A stretch of 64,000 nt of DNA from Kribbella steppae (lineage in GTDB: Bacteria > Actinomycetota > Actinomycetes > Propionibacteriales > Kribbellaceae), in assembly GCF_004342025.1 (NCBI RefSeq), contig NZ_SLWN01000007.1, forward strand, positions 186,001 through 250,000, read 5' to 3'. The translations under genes and the position numbers were made by a program. Of the stretch, positions 24,031 to 33,200 are shown piece by piece; the stretch's first letter is position 1, and every line of letters begins with the position of its first letter. The notes under the pieces were generated by a model. The model searched no databases. It saw only the letters and a list, made by a program, of their open reading frames with translations, and was not told the DNA's origin.

Positions 24031-25332
24031 GTGGAGACGAAGAGGGTTGAGGCGCTGGTGAGTGTGGGGGCTCGGTATGTGGGGCGGGCGCCGGCGTTTG
24101 AGGTAGGCCCGCCTTGGTGGTCGGAGGTCGAGGAGGTGAACCGGCGGCTGGACGAGTTGCTTGGGGTGCGGACCGTCGTACTGCGGCTGGTGCATGCGGA
24201 CGAGGCCGAGATCGGTCGCGGTGGGCGGACCGTGTACCACGTGCAGGCGATGGGCGAACCGCGATCCGGAGTGCTCGACGAGACGCCGTACGACGGGTGG
24301 GACGCGATCGTCGCACCGCATCCGCTCCGGTCGACCTGGGCCGAGGTGGACGGGCCTGAGCGGATCGTCGAGTGGGCGCGATCGTTCCTCGGCCCGGTCG
24401 AACCGGTGCAGGTGAAGACGTGGAATCTCTCCTGCCTGCTGCGAGTCCCGGGTGCGTGGGCCAAGGCGACGAGCCGGTTCGCCAGTGTGGACGCGGACAT
24501 CATCGAGCACGTCCAGCGGTACGACGAAACGCTCGCGCCGACCGTACTCGGTAAGTCGGTGGAGAACCGGTGGTCGCTACTCGCCCACGCACCGGGGAAC
24601 GACTGCTGGGAGCCGGACCGGGCAACGGTCGAGAACGTCGTGAGCCGGTGGGTCGCGGTGCAAGCTCAACTCGCAACCGAGGTCGACGAACTGAGCACCC
24701 CGAGCCTGCTGCCAGGTGAACTGACGGCCGAGGCCAACGGGCTGACCGCGCCGCGGCTGCTACGAGGTGAACTCGCGGCCGAGGTCGACGGACTGACCGC
24801 GCCGCGGCTGCTGCCAGGTGAACTGACGGCCGAGGTCGAACGGCTGCTGTCGGTCGTGCCACTGTCCTCACAGCTTCGATCGGACGTCGAGCACCTGCTC
24901 AGCAAGCTCCCGTCGATCGTCGCCGAGTTGGACACCGCCGGGTTGCCGATCACCTTGGTTCACGGCGACTTCCACCCGGGCAACTGGCGCTCGGACGGGA
25001 CCGCGCGGGCAATCGTCGACTGGGCCGACACCTTCATCGGCCACCCGGCGACGGACATCCAGCGCCTGATCGGCTGGCTGCCGGCCGCCAAGCGCGCCCA
25101 CGCTCTGGACGTCTGGACCACTGCCTGGAAGAACCACGTGCCGGCCGCCGACCCCGAGCGCGCCCTGCCTCCGACTGCCATCCTGGTTCGCCTGCTCTAC
25201 GCGGTCATGTACCAGCGTTTCCTCGACAACATCGAGCCGGCCGAACGCATCTACCACGAGGATGATCCAGCGTCGGAGCTCCAAGCAGCCGTCGAGGCTT
25301 ATGGTCTACGCGAGAGGGGTGTGGCTGGATGA
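24031..25332 (+). CDS. APH-like phosphotransferase with repeat insertion
   Basis: 433 residues from a GTG at 24031. The C-terminal half is an aminoglycoside-phosphotransferase fold: catalytic loop LVHGDFHPGNW and the metal-binding IVDWADT (about 315-345). The N-terminal part has no recognisable kinase lobe. Between them lies a 17-residue unit repeated three times (residues 221-271). The substrate is unknown; such kinases phosphorylate drugs, sugars or choline-like compounds. The stop overlaps the NmrA-type gene by ATGA. Confidence 0.8.
   Translation: METKRVEALVSVGARYVGRAPAFEVGPPWWSEVEEVNRRLDELLGVRTVVLRLVHADEAEIGRGGRTVYHVQAMGEPRSGVLDETPYDGWDAIVAPHPLRSTWAEVDGPERIVEWARSFLGPVEPVQVKTWNLSCLLRVPGAWAKATSRFASVDADIIEHVQRYDETLAPTVLGKSVENRWSLLAHAPGNDCWEPDRATVENVVSRWVAVQAQLATEVDELSTPSLLPGELTAEANGLTAPRLLRGELAAEVDGLTAPRLLPGELTAEVERLLSVVPLSSQLRSDVEHLLSKLPSIVAELDTAGLPITLVHGDFHPGNWRSDGTARAIVDWADTFIGHPATDIQRLIGWLPAAKRAHALDVWTTAWKNHVPAADPERALPPTAILVRLLYAVMYQRFLDNIEPAERIYHEDDPASELQAAVEAYGLRERGVAG
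24691..24843 (+). repeat. three in-frame 51-bp tandem repeats
   Basis: Units at 24691-24741, 24742-24792 and 24793-24843 encode LSTPSLLPGELTAEANG, LTAPRLLRGELAAEVDG and LTAPRLLPGELTAEVER. Units 2 and 3 differ at few bases. The preceding QLATEVDE looks like a worn fourth copy. Confidence 0.9.
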
Positions 25333-26153
25333 CGGTTCTGGTGACGGGTGCGAGTGGGAACGCGGGCGGCGCGGTCGTGCAGGCGTTGGCTGCTTCGGGA
25401 ATCGCCGCGCGAGCGCTGGTGCGCAAGGAGATCCCGCTACCGGCTGGGATCGAGGCGGTGTACGGCGATCTGAATCGACCGGAGTCCTTCGTCGACGCAC
25501 TGTCAGGTGTGTCAGGGATCTTCCTGCTGAGTGGATACGACCGGGTCGAGGAGTTGCTGGACAACGCCGTACGGGCGGGGGTTCGCAAGGTCGTGCTGTT
25601 GTCGAGCAGTTCGCTGGACAGCGCGGACACGTCGAACGCGATCGCCGCGTACCACCACGCCGCCGAGGAAGCCGTGAAGGTATCCGGTCTCGAGTGGACG
25701 TTCCTCCGGCCGAACTCCTTCATGTCGAACACGCTGCGCTGGCTGGATCAACTGCGTGCGGGCGATGTGGTTCGGGTGCAGTTCCCTGAGGTGCCGATCT
25801 CGACGATCCATCCGCTCGACATCGCCGATGTCGCGGTTCGCGCCTTCACCGACGACCACGCCGGCACGATCCACCGCCTCACCGGCCCGGTCGCCCTCAC
25901 TCCCCCGCAACAGGTGGAGATCCTCGGCCAAGCGATCGGCCGGTCGCTGACGGCGTACCCGATGAGCCGGACGGAGACGCATGAGGAACTGGCCGCGACG
26001 ATGCCACCGCAGTACGCCGCCGCGATCGAGAGCTTCTACGGCGACGGCATCATCGACGAGACGTCGGTCAAGGACAGCGTCGAGACGATCACGAGCCGGC
26101 CACCACGCACCCTGCAGGACTGGACCCGTGAGAACGCCGCGCTGTTCGCCTAG
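25329..26153 (+). CDS. NmrA/SDR-type NAD(P)-binding protein
   Basis: 274 residues. The atypical short-chain dehydrogenase start VLVTGASGNAGGAVVQAL (GxxGxxG) binds NAD(P). The YDRVEELLDNAVRAGVRKVVLLSSS and LEWTFLRPNSFMSN segments are standard for NmrA-like quinone reductases or redox sensors. No classical YxxxK pair is evident. It is coupled to the APH-like gene by a 4-bp overlap. Confidence 0.88.
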   Translation: MTVLVTGASGNAGGAVVQALAASGIAARALVRKEIPLPAGIEAVYGDLNRPESFVDALSGVSGIFLLSGYDRVEELLDNAVRAGVRKVVLLSSSSLDSADTSNAIAAYHHAAEEAVKVSGLEWTFLRPNSFMSNTLRWLDQLRAGDVVRVQFPEVPISTIHPLDIADVAVRAFTDDHAGTIHRLTGPVALTPPQQVEILGQAIGRSLTAYPMSRTETHEELAATMPPQYAAAIESFYGDGIIDETSVKDSVETITSRPPRTLQDWTRENAALFA

Positions 26154-26165
26154 TCGTCAGGGTGC

Positions 26166-26183
26166 GCAGCCGGCCGGGGCTGC
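26166..26183. terminator. short hairpin between convergent genes
   Basis: GCAGCC-GGCCGG-GGCTGC lies between the NmrA-type gene and the VOC gene. A 6-bp GC stem without a T run; weak support. Confidence 0.35.
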
Positions 26184-26202
26184 CACAGCATCCTCTTGAC
26201 GT

Positions 26203-26592
26203 TCAGTCGACCTGGATCATGCAGAACTCGTTGCCCTCGGGGTCGCGGAGGACGATGAAGGAGTGTTCCTCGGGGTAGGACCAGTCGTCGACGCGGGTCG
26301 CGCCGAGGGCGAGGATCCGGTCGATGTGCTCGTCCCGCTTGCTGGTGTAGAGGTCGATGTGCACCGGCGCCGGGTCGGACGGGATCTGCTCCGCGCGCTG
26401 GATGAGGACCGTCGGCGCGGTGCCGGCCGGATCGGTCAGGTGTGCGAACTGGTCGGTCGGTCCGATCCGGTCCGGCCGGTCGTAGCCGAGCGCGCGGGAC
26501 CAGAAGTCCGCGGCCCGATCCATGTCGAGCGCGTTGACGACGATGGTCGCCAGACGCAGGTCGCCGATCTCAGGTGGTCTGGCCTTCATCAC
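26203..26592 (-). CDS. VOC (glyoxalase/bleomycin-resistance fold) protein
   Basis: 129 residues with two beta-alpha-beta-beta-beta modules. The ends of the halves, VNALDMDRAADFWSRALGY and VLRDPEGNEFCMIQ, are diagnostic for the fold. Likely metal ligands include H in VHIDLY and E in GNEF. It starts at a GTG overlapping the P450 stop by 4 bp, so the two are one transcript. Whether it is an enzyme or a binding protein cannot be told. Confidence 0.88.
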   Translation of the reverse strand: MMKARPPEIGDLRLATIVVNALDMDRAADFWSRALGYDRPDRIGPTDQFAHLTDPAGTAPTVLIQRAEQIPSDPAPVHIDLYTSKRDEHIDRILALGATRVDDWSYPEEHSFIVLRDPEGNEFCMIQVD

Positions 26593-27896
26593 TTCCTCCA
26601 GAAGCCCATGCGCGGGGCGGTGTGGTCGAAGGTGGTGGGGAGCGGGCCGTCGGTGAGCTTGGCCCGGGTGTGGGGATCCAGGTCGAGGTCGTAGTGGGTG
26701 ACGAGGTGATGGGCTGCCGTGCTGATTGTCAGCAATACGACATTCCTACCGGGGCAGACCGCTGGGCCTTCGCTGAACGGGATCAGCGGCCACGGGCCGT
26801 CCGAGCGGCCGTCCAGCCAGATCTCCGGAACGAAGTCGTTCGCGAAATCCAGTACTTCGTCGTCGCGGTGGAACACCGAACTCACGATCGCGAACTCGGT
26901 CCCGGCCGGCGCGGCACCGTCTGCCCATCGGGTCTCGGTCCGGCCTTCCCGCAGTACGACGAGAGTCGTCGGCCACAACCGGACCGACTCCTGCGCGGCA
27001 GCACCGGCGTACGCGCGCAGCGCCGATTCTTCCGTGGCGATCCGGTCGGCGGCGTCCGGTCGGGTTGCGAGGACGGCGAGGAGACGCCAGAGCGCGATCC
27101 CGGCACCGTCGAAGGCGAACAGCCAGTGCGGCACCTGACCGGCCGGATCGAGTCCACCACCGGGTTCGACGATGCGGCTGTCCCGCTTGATGGTGCTGTG
27201 CATGAGCGATTCGGCGAGGCTCCCAGGTGCGGCGTTCTCGACGTACTCGCCGAGCTTCAGGTCGAGACGTTCCTGGGCGTTCCGGTTGCGTGGATGCACT
27301 GCGGCCCAGTTGGCGTTCGAGCGCAGTACGTCGAGCAACGCGGTGAGCTCGGTGTCGTCGCGGGCCTTGTCGCCGAGCACGATGCGGCGGACGATCCGGG
27401 ACCAGACCTCGCGGAAGTCGGTCCAGCCGAAAGTGCCTTCGAGGTGAAGCTCCGCGATGACGGCCTCGATCATCGACTCGGCGTGGCGGTGGACGGGGCG
27501 ATGGGAGTCGAGGGCTTCCTCGTTGACCTCGCGGCGTGGTGCGCGCAGCGGCGGGTCGGTGGCGAGGACTGCGTGCGGCTGGAAATGTTCCAAGGCGCCG
27601 ACCTTGTCGCTGGTCGCTGCCGAGAACGGTTCAGGTGTTTCGCGGAGGATGCGATGGACGTGGTCGGGGTCCAGGACCAATGCGATGGTCCGGCCCGGGA
27701 GCCGGATCAGCAGCGGCCCCTCGCCGTACCTCCGGCGCAGGGCTCGCACCCGCCGGAGCGCGCGGTCGTCGGCGTGCAGCAACTCGGCTGCTCTGGATGC
27801 GGCCGGCCGGCGCAGGATCGCGCCTTGCGCAACCACTGGTAGCAACACGTCGCGGGTCGCCCGGGCGGCGTCAGGGAACGTCGCGGTGGGGAGCAT
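26589..27896 (-). CDS. cytochrome P450
   Basis: 435 residues. The heme loop PFSEGPAVCPGRN contains the axial Cys, and the ExxR motif is in QESVRLWP. The I-helix reads WLFAFDGAGIALWRL: Gly and Ala take the places of the acid/alcohol pair that normally delivers protons to heme-bound oxygen. This FDxAG pattern is known in an actinobacterial P450 subgroup and suggests unusual oxygen chemistry. No redox partner lies nearby; the only operon partner is the VOC protein. Confidence 0.92.
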   Translation of the reverse strand: MLPTATFPDAARATRDVLLPVVAQGAILRRPAASRAAELLHADDRALRRVRALRRRYGEGPLLIRLPGRTIALVLDPDHVHRILRETPEPFSAATSDKVGALEHFQPHAVLATDPPLRAPRREVNEEALDSHRPVHRHAESMIEAVIAELHLEGTFGWTDFREVWSRIVRRIVLGDKARDDTELTALLDVLRSNANWAAVHPRNRNAQERLDLKLGEYVENAAPGSLAESLMHSTIKRDSRIVEPGGGLDPAGQVPHWLFAFDGAGIALWRLLAVLATRPDAADRIATEESALRAYAGAAAQESVRLWPTTLVVLREGRTETRWADGAAPAGTEFAIVSSVFHRDDEVLDFANDFVPEIWLDGRSDGPWPLIPFSEGPAVCPGRNVVLLTISTAAHHLVTHYDLDLDPHTRAKLTDGPLPTTFDHTAPRMGFWRK

Positions 27897-27958
27897 GGTC
27901 GCCCGGTGCCCGACGGGTCAGGCGACAAACCGGCGGCTGGAAGGCAGGTGCACGTCCG

Positions 27959-28071
27959 CTCAGGTGGACTGGCTCACGTGGGTACGCCGCCACGAGCTCG
28001 GTTCAGCTGGATGGGCTCAGGTGGAGAGATTCAGGTGGAGGTACTCAGGTGGCGGGGCTCAGGGCGGCGAC
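27959..28071. repeat. 14-bp tandem repeat between P450 and isochorismatase-like genes
   Basis: About eight units in 14-bp register, best copies CTCAGGTGGACTGG (27959), CTCAGGTGGAGAGA (28016), TTCAGGTGGAGGTA (28030) and CTCAGGTGGCGGGG (28044), with weaker units at 27973 and 28002 and a decayed one between. The array runs into the last codons of the gene at 28045. Confidence 0.75.
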
Positions 28072-28581
28072 GTACTCGGTGCCGGAGCAGACTGTGCCGA
28101 GCCTGGGGAAGATGGCCGACACGGCGAACTCGTGCGCGCGACCGTCGAGCCCGGTCATCGCATCCGCGATGTAGACGGTGTCGTAGCCGAGGTCGTCCGC
28201 GGCCCGCCCGGTCGACTCGACGCCGAAGTTGGTCGCGATCCCGGCCAGCGCGACGGTCTCGATCCCGCGGGTCTGCAACTCGTGGTCCAGCCCGGTCCGG
28301 CCGAAGGCGCCGATCGTCCGCTTGACGATCTCCAGGTCGCCCGGCTCGGACCCGATACCGGGCGCGAACCCACTGCCGTCCGGCTGCACCTCGACCCCGG
28401 GCCGTTCCACCCGCACATTCACGACCAACCCGCCGACGGACCGGGTCGCCTTCGCCAGGGCCACACACCGCTCGAGCACCTCGGGCCCGGTCAGTGGCGC
28501 TGTCTCGAGCGCCACGATCCGCGGCATCAGGTCGATCAGGACCAGTGCGGTATGACGGGGTTCCAGATTGAGCGTGGTCAC
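28045..28581 (-). CDS. isochorismatase-fold hydrolase lacking the catalytic Cys
   Basis: 178 residues. Asp of the triad is in ALVLIDLM (D17) and Lys in EIVKRTIGAF. In the place of the usual nucleophile motif (A-x-x-T-D-x-C-V) the sequence is GIATNFGVEST, with Gly where Cys should be. The same change is known in the YecD subgroup of E. coli, so it is a subgroup trait rather than damage. Function unknown. It starts at a GTG, 9 nt before the end of the glycosidase gene on the same strand. Confidence 0.85.
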   Translation of the reverse strand: MTTLNLEPRHTALVLIDLMPRIVALETAPLTGPEVLERCVALAKATRSVGGLVVNVRVERPGVEVQPDGSGFAPGIGSEPGDLEIVKRTIGAFGRTGLDHELQTRGIETVALAGIATNFGVESTGRAADDLGYDTVYIADAMTGLDGRAHEFAVSAIFPRLGTVCSGTEYVAALSPAT

Positions 28582-28590
28582 ACGCCGAGC

Positions 28591-30237
28591 CTAGTTCAGG
28601 CCGGCCGCCAGGCTTTCGGCGAAGGTGACGTCCCGCTCGGTCCCGGAGAAACCGAGCCGCCAACTGCCACCGTCGTACGACCCTGGTGGGAGCGGCCGCC
28701 CGCCCGGTTGCCAGAGAGGTTGCCAGGCGACCGCGCCGGTCGACGGGTCGTACCAGTGGTTGTCCGCGGACCAGGCCGAGCCCTCCCGGTACGCCGTCAC
28801 GACACTGAGGCCCTGGCCTGTCGCCATCGACCACCGTGGCAAGCCCGCGACATCGCCGTTCCGCCCGAAACCGCCCGGATCGCCTTGGTCGGCCAACGCC
28901 GAGTCGACGTTCAGGGCGACCTCCCAGACCGGTGCGTTCGTCGCACCGTGCACGGTCCAGTCGAGGCGGGTGTCGAACGTGGTCGGGCCGAAGTCGAACG
29001 ACCAGTCCGCCGTGACCGGCTCGTCGCCGAAGGAGATACCGCGCAAGGTCAACGACGATCGGCCGGCATCCACCCGGGCGGCAGGGCCGCTGAGGTCGGT
29101 GGCGCCGAAGTTCCCGACCGCCAGGTACGGCGCCGTGGAGCGTCCGGTCGAGTCCAAGGCCGGCCGATAGGCACGCCCGCCGGCCGGGTCGATCTCCAGA
29201 CCGGTGAGAACCGCCCGCGGGCTGGTCTCGATCGTCGCCCGGTAGTGCGCGGTACTGACGACGCGCCCCTTCGTCACCTGCACCTTGGCGAAGTCGAGCG
29301 GTGCGATGAACAGACCACCCTTGCCCCACCCGGCTCCGGTGACGTACCAGTCCTGACCGTCCTGCACGACCTCGGCCGCATGCGCTGGGATCGTCCCGAC
29401 CAGCTGATCAATGGTGAAGTTCAGCGGATCCTTGCTCTTGTACACCCTGGTCGACTCGTAACCACCGTCGCAGCAGACGAACAGGTACCAGTCGGTGCCG
29501 CGCTGGACGACGAACGGCGACTCGGTCGGACCGCCGAATGTGCCGGTCGCCGGATGCTGGAACGCCGTCCGACGGTCGCTCCAGTGCCTCAGGTCGGTAC
29601 TGGTGCGGTAGGCAACGATGTGGTTGCCGCCGGCAGGCGTCGAGTTGGCCGTGTAGTACATCACCCACTGGTCGCCGACCTTTTGCACCGTCGGGTCACG
29701 CCCGTCGAAGCCGTCGGTGAACAGCGGATTGGCCGCCGCATCCCGGGTCCAGTGCACGAGATCGGTCGACGTCGCCAGATGCATCCGGTACGCCGTGTGG
29801 TCGGAGGTGCCGCCGGCGTAGTACATGTAGTAGGTGCCGGCGTCGTACAGCACGTACGGCGCCCAGATGTGGCTCTCACCCGCGGCCGGATCGGCGATCA
29901 GCGCCGGCGGCTGCTTCGTCCACGGACCGTTCGGCGTCGGCGCGGTCGCGTGGCCGAAGCTCTTCTCGTCGAGCGGGTTGGCCGGCTCCGCGTGCGTGAT
30001 CGCGTACACGTGCCAGGTGCCGGTGGCCCGGTCCTGCACCAGTGTGTGGTCGTTGTAGTACCACGGCTCGGTCTCCCCCACACCCGGGTCGTAGACCTTG
30101 GCGAACGTGCCGGCGGCAACCACCTTGTCGACCTGGACGTACGGCGTGATCCGGACCTGCCCGGGCGACGCGACGGCCTGCAGAGGGGTGGCGAGGACAG
30201 CAAGGCCGGCCAGTGCGGCGAGGAGTTTGCGGATCAT
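28591..30237 (-). CDS. secreted GH32/GH43-like five-bladed beta-propeller glycosidase
   Basis: 548 residues with a signal peptide (1-24, cleavage after AVA). The three acidic residues of the furanosidase superfamily are visible: D63 in YYNDH, D181 in the GRDP motif and E239 in GPTESP. The RDP triplet is closest to GH32, the rest to GH43. A C-terminal beta-sandwich (about 370-540) follows. It probably cleaves a furanoside outside the cell. ATG overlaps the GH172 stop by ATGA, so both enzymes are made together. Confidence 0.82.
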   Translation of the reverse strand: MIRKLLAALAGLAVLATPLQAVASPGQVRITPYVQVDKVVAAGTFAKVYDPGVGETEPWYYNDHTLVQDRATGTWHVYAITHAEPANPLDEKSFGHATAPTPNGPWTKQPPALIADPAAGESHIWAPYVLYDAGTYYMYYAGGTSDHTAYRMHLATSTDLVHWTRDAAANPLFTDGFDGRDPTVQKVGDQWVMYYTANSTPAGGNHIVAYRTSTDLRHWSDRRTAFQHPATGTFGGPTESPFVVQRGTDWYLFVCCDGGYESTRVYKSKDPLNFTIDQLVGTIPAHAAEVVQDGQDWYVTGAGWGKGGLFIAPLDFAKVQVTKGRVVSTAHYRATIETSPRAVLTGLEIDPAGGRAYRPALDSTGRSTAPYLAVGNFGATDLSGPAARVDAGRSSLTLRGISFGDEPVTADWSFDFGPTTFDTRLDWTVHGATNAPVWEVALNVDSALADQGDPGGFGRNGDVAGLPRWSMATGQGLSVVTAYREGSAWSADNHWYDPSTGAVAWQPLWQPGGRPLPPGSYDGGSWRLGFSGTERDVTFAESLAAGLN

Positions 30238-33200
30238 GAGTTGAGCACCAGGTCGAGGAGGTCGATTCCGACGAGATAGCCGGTCGCAGCTGGATTCTTG
30301 CCGGTGAGAGTGATGGTGAGCTGGTGAGTGCCCGCCGTGAGTTGCGCCGTGCCGAGGTCGAGCTCCTGCGTGCTGACCCCGGATGCCACGTAGCCGTCGA
30401 AGCTGACCGGCGCTTGGTCGTCGATCTGAATGTCGACAATCCCATAGTCGGCAGCCTTCGTCAGCACGGTCGACACGTCGTAGGAGCCGGTCGACGGCAC
30501 GGTGAACCCGAGCACAACCTTGTCCCCGGCCTTGGTGCCGTGGATCCAGGCCTGGGCACCGTTGGACCAACTGACGCCACAGCAGTTGCCCTGCGGGTCG
30601 ACCGCCACCGTCGACGAGACGGGCGGCAACATCGCCTCACCCTCGATCCGCATCGTGTTGCCAGTCGACGCCTGCACGGCCGCCGACTTGCCGCCGACGT
30701 GACCGGCCAGGTCGACGGCGGCGACGCGGTAGGACCAGGTCTCGTTCAGCCCGAGACCACGGTGCACGAAGCCGGGCAACGGGCTGCTGCCGACCAGTTT
30801 CTCGGTGCCGCCGGCCTTCGCGCCGTAGACGTTGTACTTCGCGATCCCGCTGTCGTCACCGGCGTCCGACCACGACAGGTTGATCGCATTGTCGGCCCGC
30901 TCGGTGGCCTTCACTCCGGTGACCACACCGGGCGCCCGCTTGTCGTCGTACGGGAGGACGAGGGACTGCACGACGTACGCCGCTGCTGTCCAACTGGGTC
31001 CGGTCGGCCGGAGTTCGATGTCGAGCTTGGTGCGGCCGAGAGTGAGTGCTGGGGGCAACTGGTAGTTGTCGTCCAGCCAGCGCTGCTGATCGTTGCCGAG
31101 TGGCTGCAACCAGGTGCCGGCGTCCTTGCCGTTGACAATCACCTTGACCGATTGACCGGCCGTGTTCTGATCGCTCGTCCGGCGCAACGTCACACCGCGG
31201 TTGACCGGGTCGATGGTTGCGCTGAAGCGGATCGGTTGTGCGGTCGCCCGAACCTGGTCGGTCAGGATCGTGTCGTCGTGTTCACCTTCGTACACCGACG
31301 TCACGTCGTAGGTCTGCGCGCCGCTGTCGACGTACCCGTGCTGCTGGAGGCTCGTGGCCGAGCCGGTGTCGATCCGGTCGGTCTCGCGGGCACCGAACTT
31401 CGCTGCGGTGTAGAGGAACGCGGTCGAGCCGTAGATCGCCGGGTGGTCGTCCTGCTGGCCGTGCTCGATGCTGAAGTCGAGGTGGTTCTGGAACCCGATC
31501 GAGTCGGTGATGTGCAACCGCCACGCGCCGTCGCACTCGTACGTGCAGAACCCGGCCTTGACCTCGTGCGCCGAGTTGCCGTGGAACGGGGTCGAGTAGG
31601 TGCCGGCATTGAAGTACCAGCCCGACTCGTAGTAGTCCTCCGTACCGGTGCCGTGGATGGCCGGGGTGCGCTCGCCGTCGACGGACACCCGCTCGTCACC
31701 CTCGAGGTAGCCGCGAGTGTTGCCGTCGGCAAGCAAACCTTCCATCGTCTGGGAGACGCCGACGAACTTCCCACGCCCGGTGACGTCCGCGAACGTCCAG
31801 TCACTGCCCTGCGTGGTCTCGCCGCGCGCCGAGATCGCGCTGAAGTACCCGGTCTTCCCGGTCAGCAGGTCGGCGCCGTTGCGCGCATCGCGGGCCGTGG
31901 TGACCTCGGCCTTACCGGTCAGCCGGTACGACGATTCGTTCACCAGGGTGACCGTGGCGCGACCGACGTACGGCATCGGCCACCAGGCGGAGTACCAGCC
32001 GTCGGGGTCTATTGCGAAGAAGAGCGAGCGGACCGGGTTCTCGCCGAGGCCGGAGCCGAAGAACTCACCGATCGGGGCGTCGACCCGCTTCTGGCCGTCG
32101 ATCGTCACCTGGACGCGGACGCCGGCCAGCAACGAGTCGGACGGCTTGACCCGGGCGGCGTCCTCCTCGGTCGCGGCGTAGGCCATCGCGTGCGTGCCGC
32201 TCCAGACCTGCTGGGTGATGACGTAGCCGTGGGCCTGCTCGTCGGCGAGGTGGTTCGGTCCGAGATCGAGGGTGTCGGTGCGCTTCGCCGTACCGCCGAC
32301 GATCGAGTCGGCCCAGTAGGTGAACTCGTTGAAGTCGAGGTCGGAGGAGATGAACTCGTTGGTGACGGTGATCTGCGACTTACCGGCAGTAAGTTCGGCC
32401 GGTAGATCGACCACCTGGTCGTGCCACTGCGCGCCTTCCGCCTTCAGCGGAGCCCACTCGCCGGCCTCGGCGCCATCGACCAGCACCTTCGCCCGCTGGT
32501 TGCCGATCCGCAGGTCCATCCGGCGGATCAGCTTCACCCCGGTATTGGCCGGGTCGATTGTCATCGTGAACTTGCTGCTGCCGGTGAACGCCCGGCCGTC
32601 GTCGGCGACGGACTGGAGATCCAGGCCGACGATCTCGGGCAGTTTGAGCCTGAGCGCGCTGACCTCACCCGGCCCCTGGGCGTCGGCCAGGGTGATGCGC
32701 TTGCCGGGGGCAACGTTCAGGTCGGTGGCCTTGGTCTGCGCACCGGGCTGGGCCGGCTTGGGGTCCTTGGTGCCGGACGCCTTGAGCAGGGCGACGACGT
32801 CCTCGGCCTTGTCGGCCGGATCGAACGTGCTGATGCCGTTCGCGTCCGGGAACTCGCGGTAGCCGACGTGGTAGAAGTACGGGTTGCTCTGGGTGGTGAT
32901 GCGCATCGAGCGCTGGTACGGCATCGGCACCCGGATGTAGACGCCGCCGCTGGTCTCCTTGGCATTCGCGACCAGCGGGAAGACGAACGGCGCGCCGAGC
33001 TTGCCGTCGACCAGGTCCTGCAGGGACGTGTGGATCACCTGCTTGCCGTCGAGCTCGATCGTGATCGTGCCCGTCTTGGTGACGTTGCCTTCGTCCCGGG
33101 TGAACCAGATCGTGCCGACCTCGCCGGCGCCCTCGTCCTCGGCGATGACACAACCGGCGGCGCTCGTCCGCAGGCAGGAGTACTTGCCGTCGAAGCCGTC

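Noticed and set aside
27959..28071. Possible CRISPR array
   Set aside because: Units are 14 bp, contiguous and without spacers; no cas genes. Same for the 21-bp array at 36902-37055.
27457..30279. 940-codon open frame on the + strand
   Set aside because: Antisense to the P450, isochorismatase-like and GH32/43-like genes; composition is Arg/Gly/Val-rich without any motif.
30324..32405. 693-codon open frame on the + strand
   Set aside because: Shadow of the GH172 gene, which has a signal peptide, catalytic motifs and accessory domains on the other strand.
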